NCBI RefSeq assembly: GCF_000218485.1 | Contig: NZ_AFPB01000059.1 | Location: 1-64,000 of the forward strand | DNA: 64,000 nucleotides | Direction: 5' to 3' | Source: Aquimarina agarivorans | GTDB taxonomy: Bacteria > Bacteroidota > Bacteroidia > Flavobacteriales > Flavobacteriaceae | Shown here: positions 8,679-16,690 of the stretch, piece by piece | Layout: each line of letters starts with the position of its first letter | How positions within the stretch are numbered: the stretch's first letter is position 1 | Notes under the pieces: generated by a model | What the model saw: only the letters and a program-made list of their open reading frames with translations | Told to the model about the DNA's origin: nothing | Databases searched by the model: none | Position numbers and translations under genes: made by a program

Positions 8679-9758
8679 GTGATAAGGTATATTTTACATA
8701 AAATTGCTTACACGATACTTACGCTTTTCGGTGTAGTCTCAGTAATTTTTCTATTATTTAATGTGTTGCCAGGGGATCCGGCGCAAATGATGCTTGGCCA
8801 AAATGAAAATGAAGCGCAATTACAAATAGTACGTAAAAAATACGGCTTTGATTTGCCACTTTCAGCGCAATATGGATATTATTTAAATGACTTGTCTCCA
8901 ATTTCATTTCATAGCCTAAATCCTGAAAATTTTTGTTTTTATTCCGAAAATAAATATTCTGGCAAACGGCTATTCAAAATCAATGGTTATCAGGTTGTTT
9001 TAAAGTTTCCTTATTTAAGAGAATCCTTTCAAAAAACAGGAAAAGAAGTTAGTAGCGTAATAAAAGAAACATTGCCCAATACAGCAGTTCTGGCTGTATT
9101 TTCAATTATAATAGCATTATTACTTGGAATATTTTTGGGAGTAATTTCTGCAATAGAAAAGGATTCATGGATTGATCAAACTATTCAATTAGTGAGTACA
9201 TTGGGGATGAGTGTTCCTTCTTTTTTTAGTGCCATTTTATTTGCCTGGTTGTTTGGTTTTGTATTACGAGAATATACCCATTTGCCAATGACAGGCAGTT
9301 TATATCAGTTAGATGATTTTGGCGAAGGCATACATTTAAATTTAAAAAATTTAGTATTACCCGCTGTAGTTTTGGGAATCAGACCCTTAGCGGTAGTTTC
9401 GCAATTAATGCGAAATTCTTTATTAGAAGTGCTTTCGCAAGATTATATCCGTACCGCAAAAGCAAAAGGACTTTCTACCGCAAGGGTAATTTATAAACAT
9501 GCTATAAAAAACGCGCTTAATCCAGTAGTAACTGCAATTTCGGGTTGGTTTGCCTCCATGCTCGCTGGAGCTGTTTTTGTGGAGTATGTGTTTGGTTGGA
9601 ATGGTATAGGTAAAGAGATTGTTGATGCTTTAAATACATCGGATTTGCCAATTGTAATGGGAGCGGTATTAGTAATTGCATTATTGTTTATAGGAATCAA
9701 TATATTTGTAGATATTATTTATGGGTGGTTAGACCCAAGAATCAAATTGATAAAATAA
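8679..9758 (+). CDS. ABC transporter permease, DppB/OppB type
   Basis: An inner-membrane permease of the binding-protein-dependent family, 359 residues. The N-terminus (RYILHKIAYTILTLFGVVS, then FNVLPGDPAQMMLGQNENEA) is the usual DppB start. A periplasmic insert at about 75-120 is longer than in enteric proteins. The EAA loop is clear at about 245-275 (DYIRTAKAKGLSTARVIYKHA). It begins with GTG at 8679, immediately after the TAA of the preceding gene, indicating translational coupling. No partner permease, ATPase or substrate-binding gene is present here. The substrate (peptide or other) cannot be inferred. It is 16 bases from tpiA, so the block is probably one operon. Confidence 0.9.
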   Translation: MIRYILHKIAYTILTLFGVVSVIFLLFNVLPGDPAQMMLGQNENEAQLQIVRKKYGFDLPLSAQYGYYLNDLSPISFHSLNPENFCFYSENKYSGKRLFKINGYQVVLKFPYLRESFQKTGKEVSSVIKETLPNTAVLAVFSIIIALLLGIFLGVISAIEKDSWIDQTIQLVSTLGMSVPSFFSAILFAWLFGFVLREYTHLPMTGSLYQLDDFGEGIHLNLKNLVLPAVVLGIRPLAVVSQLMRNSLLEVLSQDYIRTAKAKGLSTARVIYKHAIKNALNPVVTAISGWFASMLAGAVFVEYVFGWNGIGKEIVDALNTSDLPIVMGAVLVIALLFIGINIFVDIIYGWLDPRIKLIK

Positions 9759-9774
9759 CCTTACTAAAAATAAC

Positions 9775-10524
9775 ATGAGACAAAAAATTGTTGCAGGTAA
9801 CTGGAAAATGAATAAAAACGTGACCGAGACTAAAAGTTTGATAGCTGATTTAAAGGCACAAACTAAAACATCAAGTGCACGTGTAATTATCACGCCTTCG
9901 TTTGTAAGCTTAACTACTGCGGTAGCAGCAACATCGGGTAGTGGAATTGAGGTGGCTGCTCAAAATATGAGTCAGCATGATAGTGGAGCTTACACGGGGG
10001 AGGTTTCGGCAGCAATGTTAAAAGATGCAGGTGTAAAAATTGTTTTGTTAGGACACAGTGAGCGCCGCGCTTATTACGGTGAAACTGATGCTTTGTTGGT
10101 TGAAAAAGTAAATAAAGCATTGGCTGAAGGCTTGGAAATTATTTTTTGCTTTGGCGAGGAATTAGAAGACAGAAAAGCTGGAAAACACTTTGAAATTGTT
10201 GCAAGCCAAATTTCAAATGCATTATTTCATTTAAATGCAGATGCCTTTAAGCAGATTATTTTAGCTTACGAACCAGTTTGGGCAATTGGAACGGGTGAAA
10301 CGGCAACGGCAGATCAAGCACAGGAAATGCATGCATTTATAAGAAAAACACTGGCGGACAAATATAGCGCTGATTTGGCAGAAAGTGTATCAATCCTTTA
10401 CGGAGGGAGTTGCAAACCGACGAATGCCGAAGAAATTTTTTCAAAAAAAGATGTTGACGGTGGACTTATTGGTGGTGCTGCACTAAAAGCAGAAGACTTT
10501 TTTGGTATTGTTAACGCTAGATAA
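9775..10524 (+). CDS. tpiA: Triosephosphate isomerase
   Basis: Interconverts dihydroxyacetone phosphate and glyceraldehyde 3-phosphate in glycolysis and gluconeogenesis. It has 249 residues, the normal length for the (beta/alpha)8 enzyme. Active-site elements are all present: Lys11 in AGNWKMN, the histidine in VLLGHSERRAYYGE, the glutamate in AYEPVWAIGTGETAT, and the phosphate-binding YGGSCKPTNAEE and GGLIGGAALK loops. The start ATG follows the permease gene by 16 bases. A hairpin terminator lies 37 bases after the stop, which ends the folP-divergent operon here. Confidence 0.97.
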   Translation: MRQKIVAGNWKMNKNVTETKSLIADLKAQTKTSSARVIITPSFVSLTTAVAATSGSGIEVAAQNMSQHDSGAYTGEVSAAMLKDAGVKIVLLGHSERRAYYGETDALLVEKVNKALAEGLEIIFCFGEELEDRKAGKHFEIVASQISNALFHLNADAFKQIILAYEPVWAIGTGETATADQAQEMHAFIRKTLADKYSADLAESVSILYGGSCKPTNAEEIFSKKDVDGGLIGGAALKAEDFFGIVNAR

Positions 10525-10551
10525 CAAAGCAAAACTCAAAAAATAAATTTA

Positions 10552-10633
10552 AATAAAATGCAAAGCATGAGCAATTTAACTCATGCTTTGTTTGTTATAT
10601 TACTTATAAATGTTACATTAGTACTTAAGTATT
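10552..10633. repeat. Diverged spacer duplicate, copy A
   Basis: This spacer segment resembles 15858-15937, upstream of clpS. The two copies share the 14-mer aataaaatgcaaag, then an interrupted match (tgag, aattta), and the 11-mer acttaagtatt. The two anchors are 71 bases apart here and 69 in copy B. Copy A includes the tpiA terminator hairpin; copy B has lost the second arm. Confidence 0.55.
10561..10594 (+). terminator. Intrinsic terminator after tpiA
   Basis: The 11-base arms caaagcatgag and ctcatgctttg pair perfectly around an 8-base loop and are followed by tttg. It is correctly placed to end the transcript of the block from DUF1599 to tpiA. Confidence 0.85.
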
Positions 10634-10681
10634 CTTTTATCCCCACTTAACGAAAGTGAACACATTTAAAAAAAATAATAA

Positions 10682-11521
10682 ATGTCGACTCCAATATATA
10701 AAGGATATAATTTTACCATTTCTCCATTACAACCCGCTACTGAAATATTAATAGCCGAATTAGGTGCTGTGGGCTTTGAAAGCTTTGTAGAAACTGAAAC
10801 AGGCGTAAATGCCTACATACAAGAAAAGGATTGGAATCCTAGTATTTTAGAAGATATATACGTATTAAGTTCTAACGAATTTACTATAAGTTATGTACAA
10901 GAAGAGATTGAACAAGTAAACTGGAATGAAGAATGGGAAAAGAATTTTGAACCTATTTTAGTGGATCAAAAATGTAGTGTCCGTGCGCCTTTTCATGAAA
11001 AAAAGGAAGTGGAATTTGACATTGTAATAGAACCTAAAATGTCATTTGGGACGGGGCATCATGAAACTACTCATATGATGATTCAGCATTTGTTGACTTT
11101 AGATGTAAAGGACAAGAAAACACTGGATATGGGCTGTGGAACTGGTGTGTTGGCCATATTGGCCGAAATGAGAGGGGCGAAACCTATTGATGCCATTGAT
11201 ATTGATAATTGGTGTTACCTAAACACTCTGGAAAATGTAGCGCGCAATAGCTGTACACACATAACAGCCTATGAAGGAGATGCAAGTTTACTTGACAATA
11301 AAACGTACCAGTTAATTATAGCAAATATTAATAGAAATATTTTAATCGCTGATATGAATAAGTACGTTACATGCTTAGCAGCAAAAGGTGATTTATTACT
11401 AAGCGGATTTTACGAGGAAGATTTTGAGATAATTAAAAAAACTTGTGTTAACTTGGAGTTAGTTTTTAATACCAAAATTGATAAAAATAACTGGGTAGCA
11501 GCTCACTTCAAAAAAGTTTAA
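10682..11521 (+). CDS. prmA: Ribosomal protein L11 methyltransferase
   Basis: An S-adenosylmethionine-dependent methyltransferase that methylates ribosomal protein L11. It has 279 residues, as in the family. An N-terminal substrate-recognition domain (1-100) is followed by a Rossmann methyltransferase domain with MSFGTGHHETTHMM, the SAM-binding LDMGCGTGVLAILAEMRGA (about 148-166), PIDAIDIDNW, and the NPPY-like position replaced by IANINRNI, as usual for PrmA. It starts at the ATG at 10682 with no obvious Shine-Dalgarno sequence. In many flavobacteria prmA is directly followed by clpS; here the two are separated by about 4.8 kb, most of it a secreted-protein gene. Confidence 0.95.
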   Translation: MSTPIYKGYNFTISPLQPATEILIAELGAVGFESFVETETGVNAYIQEKDWNPSILEDIYVLSSNEFTISYVQEEIEQVNWNEEWEKNFEPILVDQKCSVRAPFHEKKEVEFDIVIEPKMSFGTGHHETTHMMIQHLLTLDVKDKKTLDMGCGTGVLAILAEMRGAKPIDAIDIDNWCYLNTLENVARNSCTHITAYEGDASLLDNKTYQLIIANINRNILIADMNKYVTCLAAKGDLLLSGFYEEDFEIIKKTCVNLELVFNTKIDKNNWVAAHFKKV

Positions 11522-12309
11522 CTTTCTTTATGTTAGCCCATAGTGCAATAAGAAGGACTGCCAACTTAATTTGAGCCTTAACAAATGCGCTTTTTTCAAA
11601 TAAATTAATTTTAAGTAAAAGCAATGTACAGTTTTTTATTGTAAAACCCTTATCCGTATGTTTAATTTATAAAATTATAATCTAATTGCACTAGCTAGTT
11701 TTTCATGTAAATGATTAAGAGAAAAAACTACTTTAGCGTGGATAACGATATAATTAACAATGTTAAATGGATTAGAATAAGTAACGTATTATTTTATACA
11801 CACTGAATATAATTTATTAAAGTGAGAAAATTAGCATCATTTTTTTTTGTAAATAAATTCTATTTACAAAAACGTTATAGTTATTTTGGTGTTTATTTTA
11901 TTTTTATATGCTCGTTCAATTTGAGTTAATATAATTTGTGTTTCTTTAATGAAAAACTATACTTTAATAAAGTTTAGTTTTTGATGTGAATTATTTAATA
12001 ATCAGAAGTTTATGTTATTTATGGCTTTATTGATTCCTGCTTTTTGATATAAGGATTTTAAAAAAAAAGGGGGAACTAAATCACTATAATAATGCGCTAC
12101 TTTTTACTTAAAAATTTCTCATTTTTTAAAATTACGCTTCATTACATCCATCTTACTTTTAATAAAAAGAGTCGATTTCATATTGAAAAAAGTGACAAAC
12201 AACTATAAAATGAAGCCTTTTGTGGTCGGAACCGTCAAGCCGCTTTTTCTTAACTAATATTCATTGTTTTTCGAACGTTATATATAATAACTAGTCAACT
12301 TTTTAAATA
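11522..12309. other. Long AT-rich non-coding stretch
   Basis: These 788 bases lie between prmA and the secreted propeller gene. No reading frame or known RNA is visible. The only structured element I found is a perfect inverted repeat at 11845-11871 (arms ttttgtaaata / tatttacaaaa, 5-base loop), which has no following T-tract and might be an operator. The last 300 bases presumably hold the promoter of the propeller gene. Confidence 0.6.
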
Positions 12310-15300
12310 ATGAAAAATAAAATTACTACAAGAATTTTAAACGGTTCATTTAAATCTTGTCACTCATCAACAGTATTTACAAACATTAAAATGTGTAATA
12401 TTTTGTTTGTAATTACTTTTTTAACATTTAATTTATCAGCTTTAAGTCAAACGCATAATTGGACTAGGACCAATCCAGGAGGTGGAGGTTGGTTTAGCTG
12501 TATTGGTGCCAGTAAATCTGGAATCGTTCTTGCAGGGAGTGATTTAAGTGGTACTTACAGAAGTAAAAACGGAGGGCGCTCTTGGGATGTAATAGGAGCA
12601 AGTAGAGGGGTTAAATCTACGCATGTCTCTGGAATAGGATTTCATAAAACTAATGGTAACATTATGTTTATAGCTAGTGGTGGTATCCACAAAACTACTA
12701 ATGGTGGAGACTCCTGGCGCAAAACTATAGATACTAAAGGATATGTTTCGGATATAGAATTTGGTACCAATAACCCTAATGTAGGGTATGCTGCTAGCCA
12801 TTTAGGCAATTGGACTTCTAAAAATGCGGAGATATTTAAAACAACCAATACAGGTGATACTTGGACTAAATTGAAAACCAATTTGCCAAATACAAGAATC
12901 CTAAAAGTTATAGTAGATATCAACAACTCAAATACAGTATACTTAATTACTGGAAGAGGAAGACCCTCATGCTCTGTTGCTGATGTTTTTAAAAGTACTA
13001 ATGGAGGAACAGCATGGACTAATATAACCGATAATAATAATTTTGAGGGCTTTACGGAAGTTGCTGATTTTGCTGTAGATCCTAATAACTCAAATACAAT
13101 GTATCTTTCAACAGTTAAAGCAGATTGTGATAATCGATTTTGGAGAGATGGTTTAGAAAGCAAACTTTACAAAAGCACTAATGGAGGAAATACTTGGTCA
13201 AAAATACAAGACCAAGGTGGTGTTATACGTATCAACCCTAACAATTCTAATATTACGCTTCTTGAATTACATGTAGCTAAAGATTGGAACTCAAGGGCTG
13301 GAGTGCGACTTTCTACCAATGGTGGGAATTCATTTACTAAAATAAGCGATTTTTCTAGATGGGAAACTGTTTTTAGTGGTGATATAGCTTACGGAGGGTC
13401 AAGTGATGGTTATTGTAGAAACATGGGAGAAGATTTATCCAACCCTAATAATTTTTATACTTTTTCTGCCCAATTTATTGGTCGCACCACAGATGGAGGT
13501 CGTAATTTTAAAGTTTTACACGGTAAAAGAGTTGGCGCTAATGGGTGGCAAAGTACAGGTGTAGATAATTTGGTTAACATGGATATGGTAATAAGCCCTA
13601 AAAACCCAAATATTATCTATCTAGCATTACCTGACATGGGTTTTTGGAGAAGTTTAGACAAAGGAAAGTCTTGGGAAAACTGTAACAGTGAAGGTAACGT
13701 ATACGGATGGGGGCAAAGAAGAGGAGGTAGCTTTCATTCAATTGTTGCAGATCCTGACAGAGAAAATATGGTATGGGCTACAAGTAAAACAGGTCATATT
13801 TTAAGAAATACCAAAACAGGGCAATTTGATAGTTGGGAAATTGTAAATTCAGACGAAATAAATCTTACTATTTACGTAAACGGTCTTTCTTTAGACCCTA
13901 ATAGCCCTATTTCTAACAGAACACTTTATTTAACTTCAGAAGGTTCAGTATTTAGAAGTACAAATGACGGAAGAAATTGGCGAAAAGTGCTTGATAATAA
14001 ATTTTGTAATTATACTGCTGTAGATCAATTTAATAGTAATATTGTATATGCTGGTGGTGCTAAAGGTTTATGGAAATCTACTGATAAGGGTGCTAATTGG
14101 AATAAAGTAAATAGTTTTAACGACTTTCCTGCTGATAATGATGAACTTTACATAAGATCAACTAATTATACAGGGGTTTATGATATTGTAACCGATCCAA
14201 ACAATCCAAACTGGGTATATGTTACTACGCATGGAAAAGGACAAGATGGGGGCTTATTTTTAAGTAAAAATCAAGGGAATAGTTGGACAAAATTACTTAC
14301 AGATAAATACATGAGACAAGTGGCTGTAATGCCAAAAAACTCTGACGTTATTTATGCTACTTCATCTAATTCGATAGGATCTGGAGGTTATAATAAAAAC
14401 AGTAATGGTATATGGTTTACAAATGACGGTGGAAAGAACTGGACAAAACAAAATAAAGGTGCGGCCTTCAATACATTTAATTCCATTGATATTTCAAATG
14501 AAGACAGACCATACGTACTTGCTGGTGGTCAAGGGATGGGGTTTCAAAAAGCTGATGTTCCCGCTAGAGCCAAACGCCCATCAAAACCAACTATAGGAGG
14601 TGATCAAAAAAATGGAGTCACTGTATATTTAGGTTGCAATTTTAAAGGAGCTAATGCTACTTTTGCTCCAGGAACTTACGATTTTAAACAATTTAAGACG
14701 CGTTTTCGTAATGATCAATTGTCATCAATAAAGGTGCCTAAGGGCTACAAAGTCACGCTTTATGAGCATGATTTAAAAGGTAAAACATTAGTGTTAAGCT
14801 CGGATAATAGTTGTTTAATTGCAGAAAGTTTTAACGATCAAACTTCCTCAATTAAAGTTGAAAAAACACAAAATTCCAAAACTGCTAGTCGTGTTCAAAT
14901 TAATGGGGTATACACCATTAAAAGTTTAGCGAATCAACAAAATTTGATTGCACCGAGTTGGGATGAGCACAATACAAGAATGTTTAATTCAACCAATATA
15001 TTCCCTGACCATCAGTGGGAAATTGAACATATTGGGAATGGAATTCATCAAATTAAAAATGTAGGGACAAATCGATTTTTAGAAATTGCTTTTGGAAAAT
15101 GTGAAAGAAATGCAAATTCTAAAACTTGGACAAACGCAAATTCCAATCACCAAAAATGGTATATAGAAAAAAATGGTAATGCACATTATTTTAAGCCAGT
15201 TCATTGTGTATCCATGGCTTTAGATAAAAGTAGTGGTAATGATGGAAATGTAAAATTATGGAGTTTTTCAGCAACAAATGATAATCAAAAATTTGAACTG

Positions 15301-15588
15301 GTAGCTGCTAGTGGGGCAAAAATTTTAGAAGCTGATAAAAACCCATTTTTAGTCTATCCTAATCCAACTAGTGGTTACGTAAACATTGAATCTTCGTTTA
15401 GTGCTAACTTTACAATTACAGGAATTGACGTTTTTTCCCTTAAAGGAGATTTAGTAGCAAGTTTTACTAATACAAGTGCATTAGATCTTACAAATTTGAC
15501 TAATGGAATGTATTTAGTAGTAGTAAATTTTAAAAGTTCAGAAAGCGGCACGGTTACTAAGCAAGTAGTTAAGCTAATAAAAGAATAG
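12310..15588 (+). CDS. T9SS-secreted GH74-like propeller protein with crystallin and ricin-type domains
   Basis: A 1092-residue secreted protein. After a signal peptide (LFVITFLTFNLSALSQ, cleaved near residue 47; Met28 is an alternative start), residues 48-760 carry about twelve BNR/sortilin-type repeats of the form S/TxxGGxxW (KTTNGGDSWRK, KSTNGGNTWSK). The opening GSDLSGTYRSKNGG resembles the TDxGGxYR segment that carries a catalytic Asp in GH74 xyloglucanases, so a GH74-like propeller is the best guess. Residues about 766-853 form a beta/gamma-crystallin-like domain (VTVYLGCNFKG, SSIKVPKGYKVTLYE). Residues 866-1000 form a ricin-type lectin-like domain (YTIKSLANQQNLIAP, NHQKWYIEKNG, NDNQKFELV). 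Residues 1012-1092 are a T9SS type A sorting domain (LVYPNPTSGYVNIES). It is probably a surface or secreted polysaccharide-binding or -cleaving protein. It splits the prmA-clpS neighbourhood. Confidence 0.85.
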   Translation: MKNKITTRILNGSFKSCHSSTVFTNIKMCNILFVITFLTFNLSALSQTHNWTRTNPGGGGWFSCIGASKSGIVLAGSDLSGTYRSKNGGRSWDVIGASRGVKSTHVSGIGFHKTNGNIMFIASGGIHKTTNGGDSWRKTIDTKGYVSDIEFGTNNPNVGYAASHLGNWTSKNAEIFKTTNTGDTWTKLKTNLPNTRILKVIVDINNSNTVYLITGRGRPSCSVADVFKSTNGGTAWTNITDNNNFEGFTEVADFAVDPNNSNTMYLSTVKADCDNRFWRDGLESKLYKSTNGGNTWSKIQDQGGVIRINPNNSNITLLELHVAKDWNSRAGVRLSTNGGNSFTKISDFSRWETVFSGDIAYGGSSDGYCRNMGEDLSNPNNFYTFSAQFIGRTTDGGRNFKVLHGKRVGANGWQSTGVDNLVNMDMVISPKNPNIIYLALPDMGFWRSLDKGKSWENCNSEGNVYGWGQRRGGSFHSIVADPDRENMVWATSKTGHILRNTKTGQFDSWEIVNSDEINLTIYVNGLSLDPNSPISNRTLYLTSEGSVFRSTNDGRNWRKVLDNKFCNYTAVDQFNSNIVYAGGAKGLWKSTDKGANWNKVNSFNDFPADNDELYIRSTNYTGVYDIVTDPNNPNWVYVTTHGKGQDGGLFLSKNQGNSWTKLLTDKYMRQVAVMPKNSDVIYATSSNSIGSGGYNKNSNGIWFTNDGGKNWTKQNKGAAFNTFNSIDISNEDRPYVLAGGQGMGFQKADVPARAKRPSKPTIGGDQKNGVTVYLGCNFKGANATFAPGTYDFKQFKTRFRNDQLSSIKVPKGYKVTLYEHDLKGKTLVLSSDNSCLIAESFNDQTSSIKVEKTQNSKTASRVQINGVYTIKSLANQQNLIAPSWDEHNTRMFNSTNIFPDHQWEIEHIGNGIHQIKNVGTNRFLEIAFGKCERNANSKTWTNANSNHQKWYIEKNGNAHYFKPVHCVSMALDKSSGNDGNVKLWSFSATNDNQKFELVAASGAKILEADKNPFLVYPNPTSGYVNIESSFSANFTITGIDVFSLKGDLVASFTNTSALDLTNLTNGMYLVVVNFKSSESGTVTKQVVKLIKE

Positions 15589-15620
15589 CGCAATACCTAT
15601 ATTAATTGCCAATACCCATA

Positions 15621-15660
15621 AAAAAGTCTAGAGTTTTCAAAAATCTAGGCTTTTTTGTTT
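15621..15660 (+). terminator. Intrinsic terminator of the propeller gene
   Basis: Arms aaaaagtctaga (15621-15632) and tctaggctttttt (15644-15656) pair with one wobble, followed by more T residues. It lies 33 bases after the stop codon at 15588. Confidence 0.85.
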
Positions 15661-16301
15661 TTATGATTCAGTTTAAAAGTATTTAAATGGACGAAACTAT
15701 TAAAAGTTATATCGGTGCTGATATAAAATTATTAAAAAAATTACTGATTCAATTTCAAGTAATTTAATGTTAAAATCGTTATAAATTGTGATATTGTAGC
15801 AATATTTTTTTTGTCTGTTTTCATAATTTAGCATCTAAGGAAAAGACAGTGAATGTGAATAAAATGCAAAGTGTGAGTAATTTAGCTATATTTTTTTCAT
15901 TATTATAGTATAATGTTAAACTTTATACTTAAGTATTTTTGCTCAGTAATATTAATTTGATATTATTTAATTTTGAGTATTGGCAAAAAGTTTAGCAGTA
16001 GCCTGTACCGCCCAAATTATAACAATATCCTTTTTGATAATTTATTAAAATACGCTAAACTAATTGAAAATATTCATAGTTTAGTTTAGTGGATTTATAC
16101 TAATAAATTTTATTTTAAGTTATTAATTTGTTTATAAAACTAAGTATTTAAGCTTTAGAATAATTTTTGCTTTTAGATGATTTTATGAAAAAGAATTTTT
16201 TAATTATAAGTAAAAATTAGTGTAGAGTTGGTTTGATTTTTGAAAAAAAAAGAAAAATATTCGAATACTTTTCATTTGAAAAAATAAAAAAATTGCTAGT
16301 T
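15661..16301. other. Long AT-rich spacer before clpS
   Basis: About 640 bases with no convincing gene. It contains the spacer duplicate copy B (15858-15937) and a weak 7-base inverted repeat (16056-16062 / 16077-16083). The clpS promoter must lie here, but I could not identify a full TTTG / TAnnTTTG pair. Confidence 0.5.
15858..15937. repeat. Diverged spacer duplicate, copy B
   Basis: Counterpart of 10552-10633. It shares aataaaatgcaaag at its left end and acttaagtatt at its right end with nearly the same separation (69 versus 71 bases), plus scattered identity between. The copies bracket prmA and the propeller gene in direct orientation. Confidence 0.55.
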
Positions 16302-16583
16302 ATGACTGAAGATTGTGATATTCAAATTTTAGAAAAAGAAGTTACTAAAACAAAAAAAGAGCGGTACAATCAAATCATATTATTTAATGATGATGTAAAT
16401 ACTTTTGATCATGTAATTGATACGCTTATTCGTGTTTGCGAACATCAGCCTTTACAGGCCGAACAATGTGCCATGTTAGTGCATTATAGGGGTAAGTGTG
16501 GTGTTAAAACGGGGGAGTATAAAGATTTGGAACCCAGGTGTATTGCTTTATTAGATGCAGGTTTGAGCGCCGAGATACACTAA
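16302..16583 (+). CDS. clpS: ClpS adaptor protein
   Basis: Adaptor that binds the N-domain of ClpA and delivers N-degron substrates to the ClpAP protease. It has 93 residues from the ATG at 16302. An in-frame TTG at 16233 would add 23 residues that do not belong to the family, so the ATG is preferred. Core motifs are present: YNQIILFNDDVNTFDHVID (contacts to the degron, including NDD), LIRVCEHQPLQAEQCAMLVHYRGKC in outline, and GEYKDLEPRCIALLDAGLSAEI. It is convergent with dnaE and separated from it by a long inverted repeat. Its usual neighbour prmA is displaced by the inserted propeller gene. Confidence 0.93.
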   Translation: MTEDCDIQILEKEVTKTKKERYNQIILFNDDVNTFDHVIDTLIRVCEHQPLQAEQCAMLVHYRGKCGVKTGEYKDLEPRCIALLDAGLSAEIH

Positions 16584-16601
16584 AATATTGCCTTAATTGA
16601 C

Positions 16602-16659
16602 TAAAATAATTTAACAGCATATGTACGCTGACTGCATGATGTGTCATTAAATTATTTTA
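16602..16659. terminator. Inverted repeat between clpS and dnaE, probable terminator
   Basis: Perfect 13-base arms taaaataatttaa (16602-16614) and ttaaattatttta (16647-16659) enclose 32 bases. The inner part can extend the stem (acagcat / atgatgt, one mismatch). It lies between two genes ending towards each other, so a bidirectional terminator is likely, although the stem is AT-only at its base. Confidence 0.55.
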
Positions 16660-16690
16660 ATCACAGTGTTTATTATTGCACTAAGCTTGA

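Noticed and set aside
12642-13163. 173-residue minus-strand ORF inside the propeller gene
   Set aside because: It is an antisense shadow created by the repeated BNR codons; the plus-strand protein has clear domains throughout.
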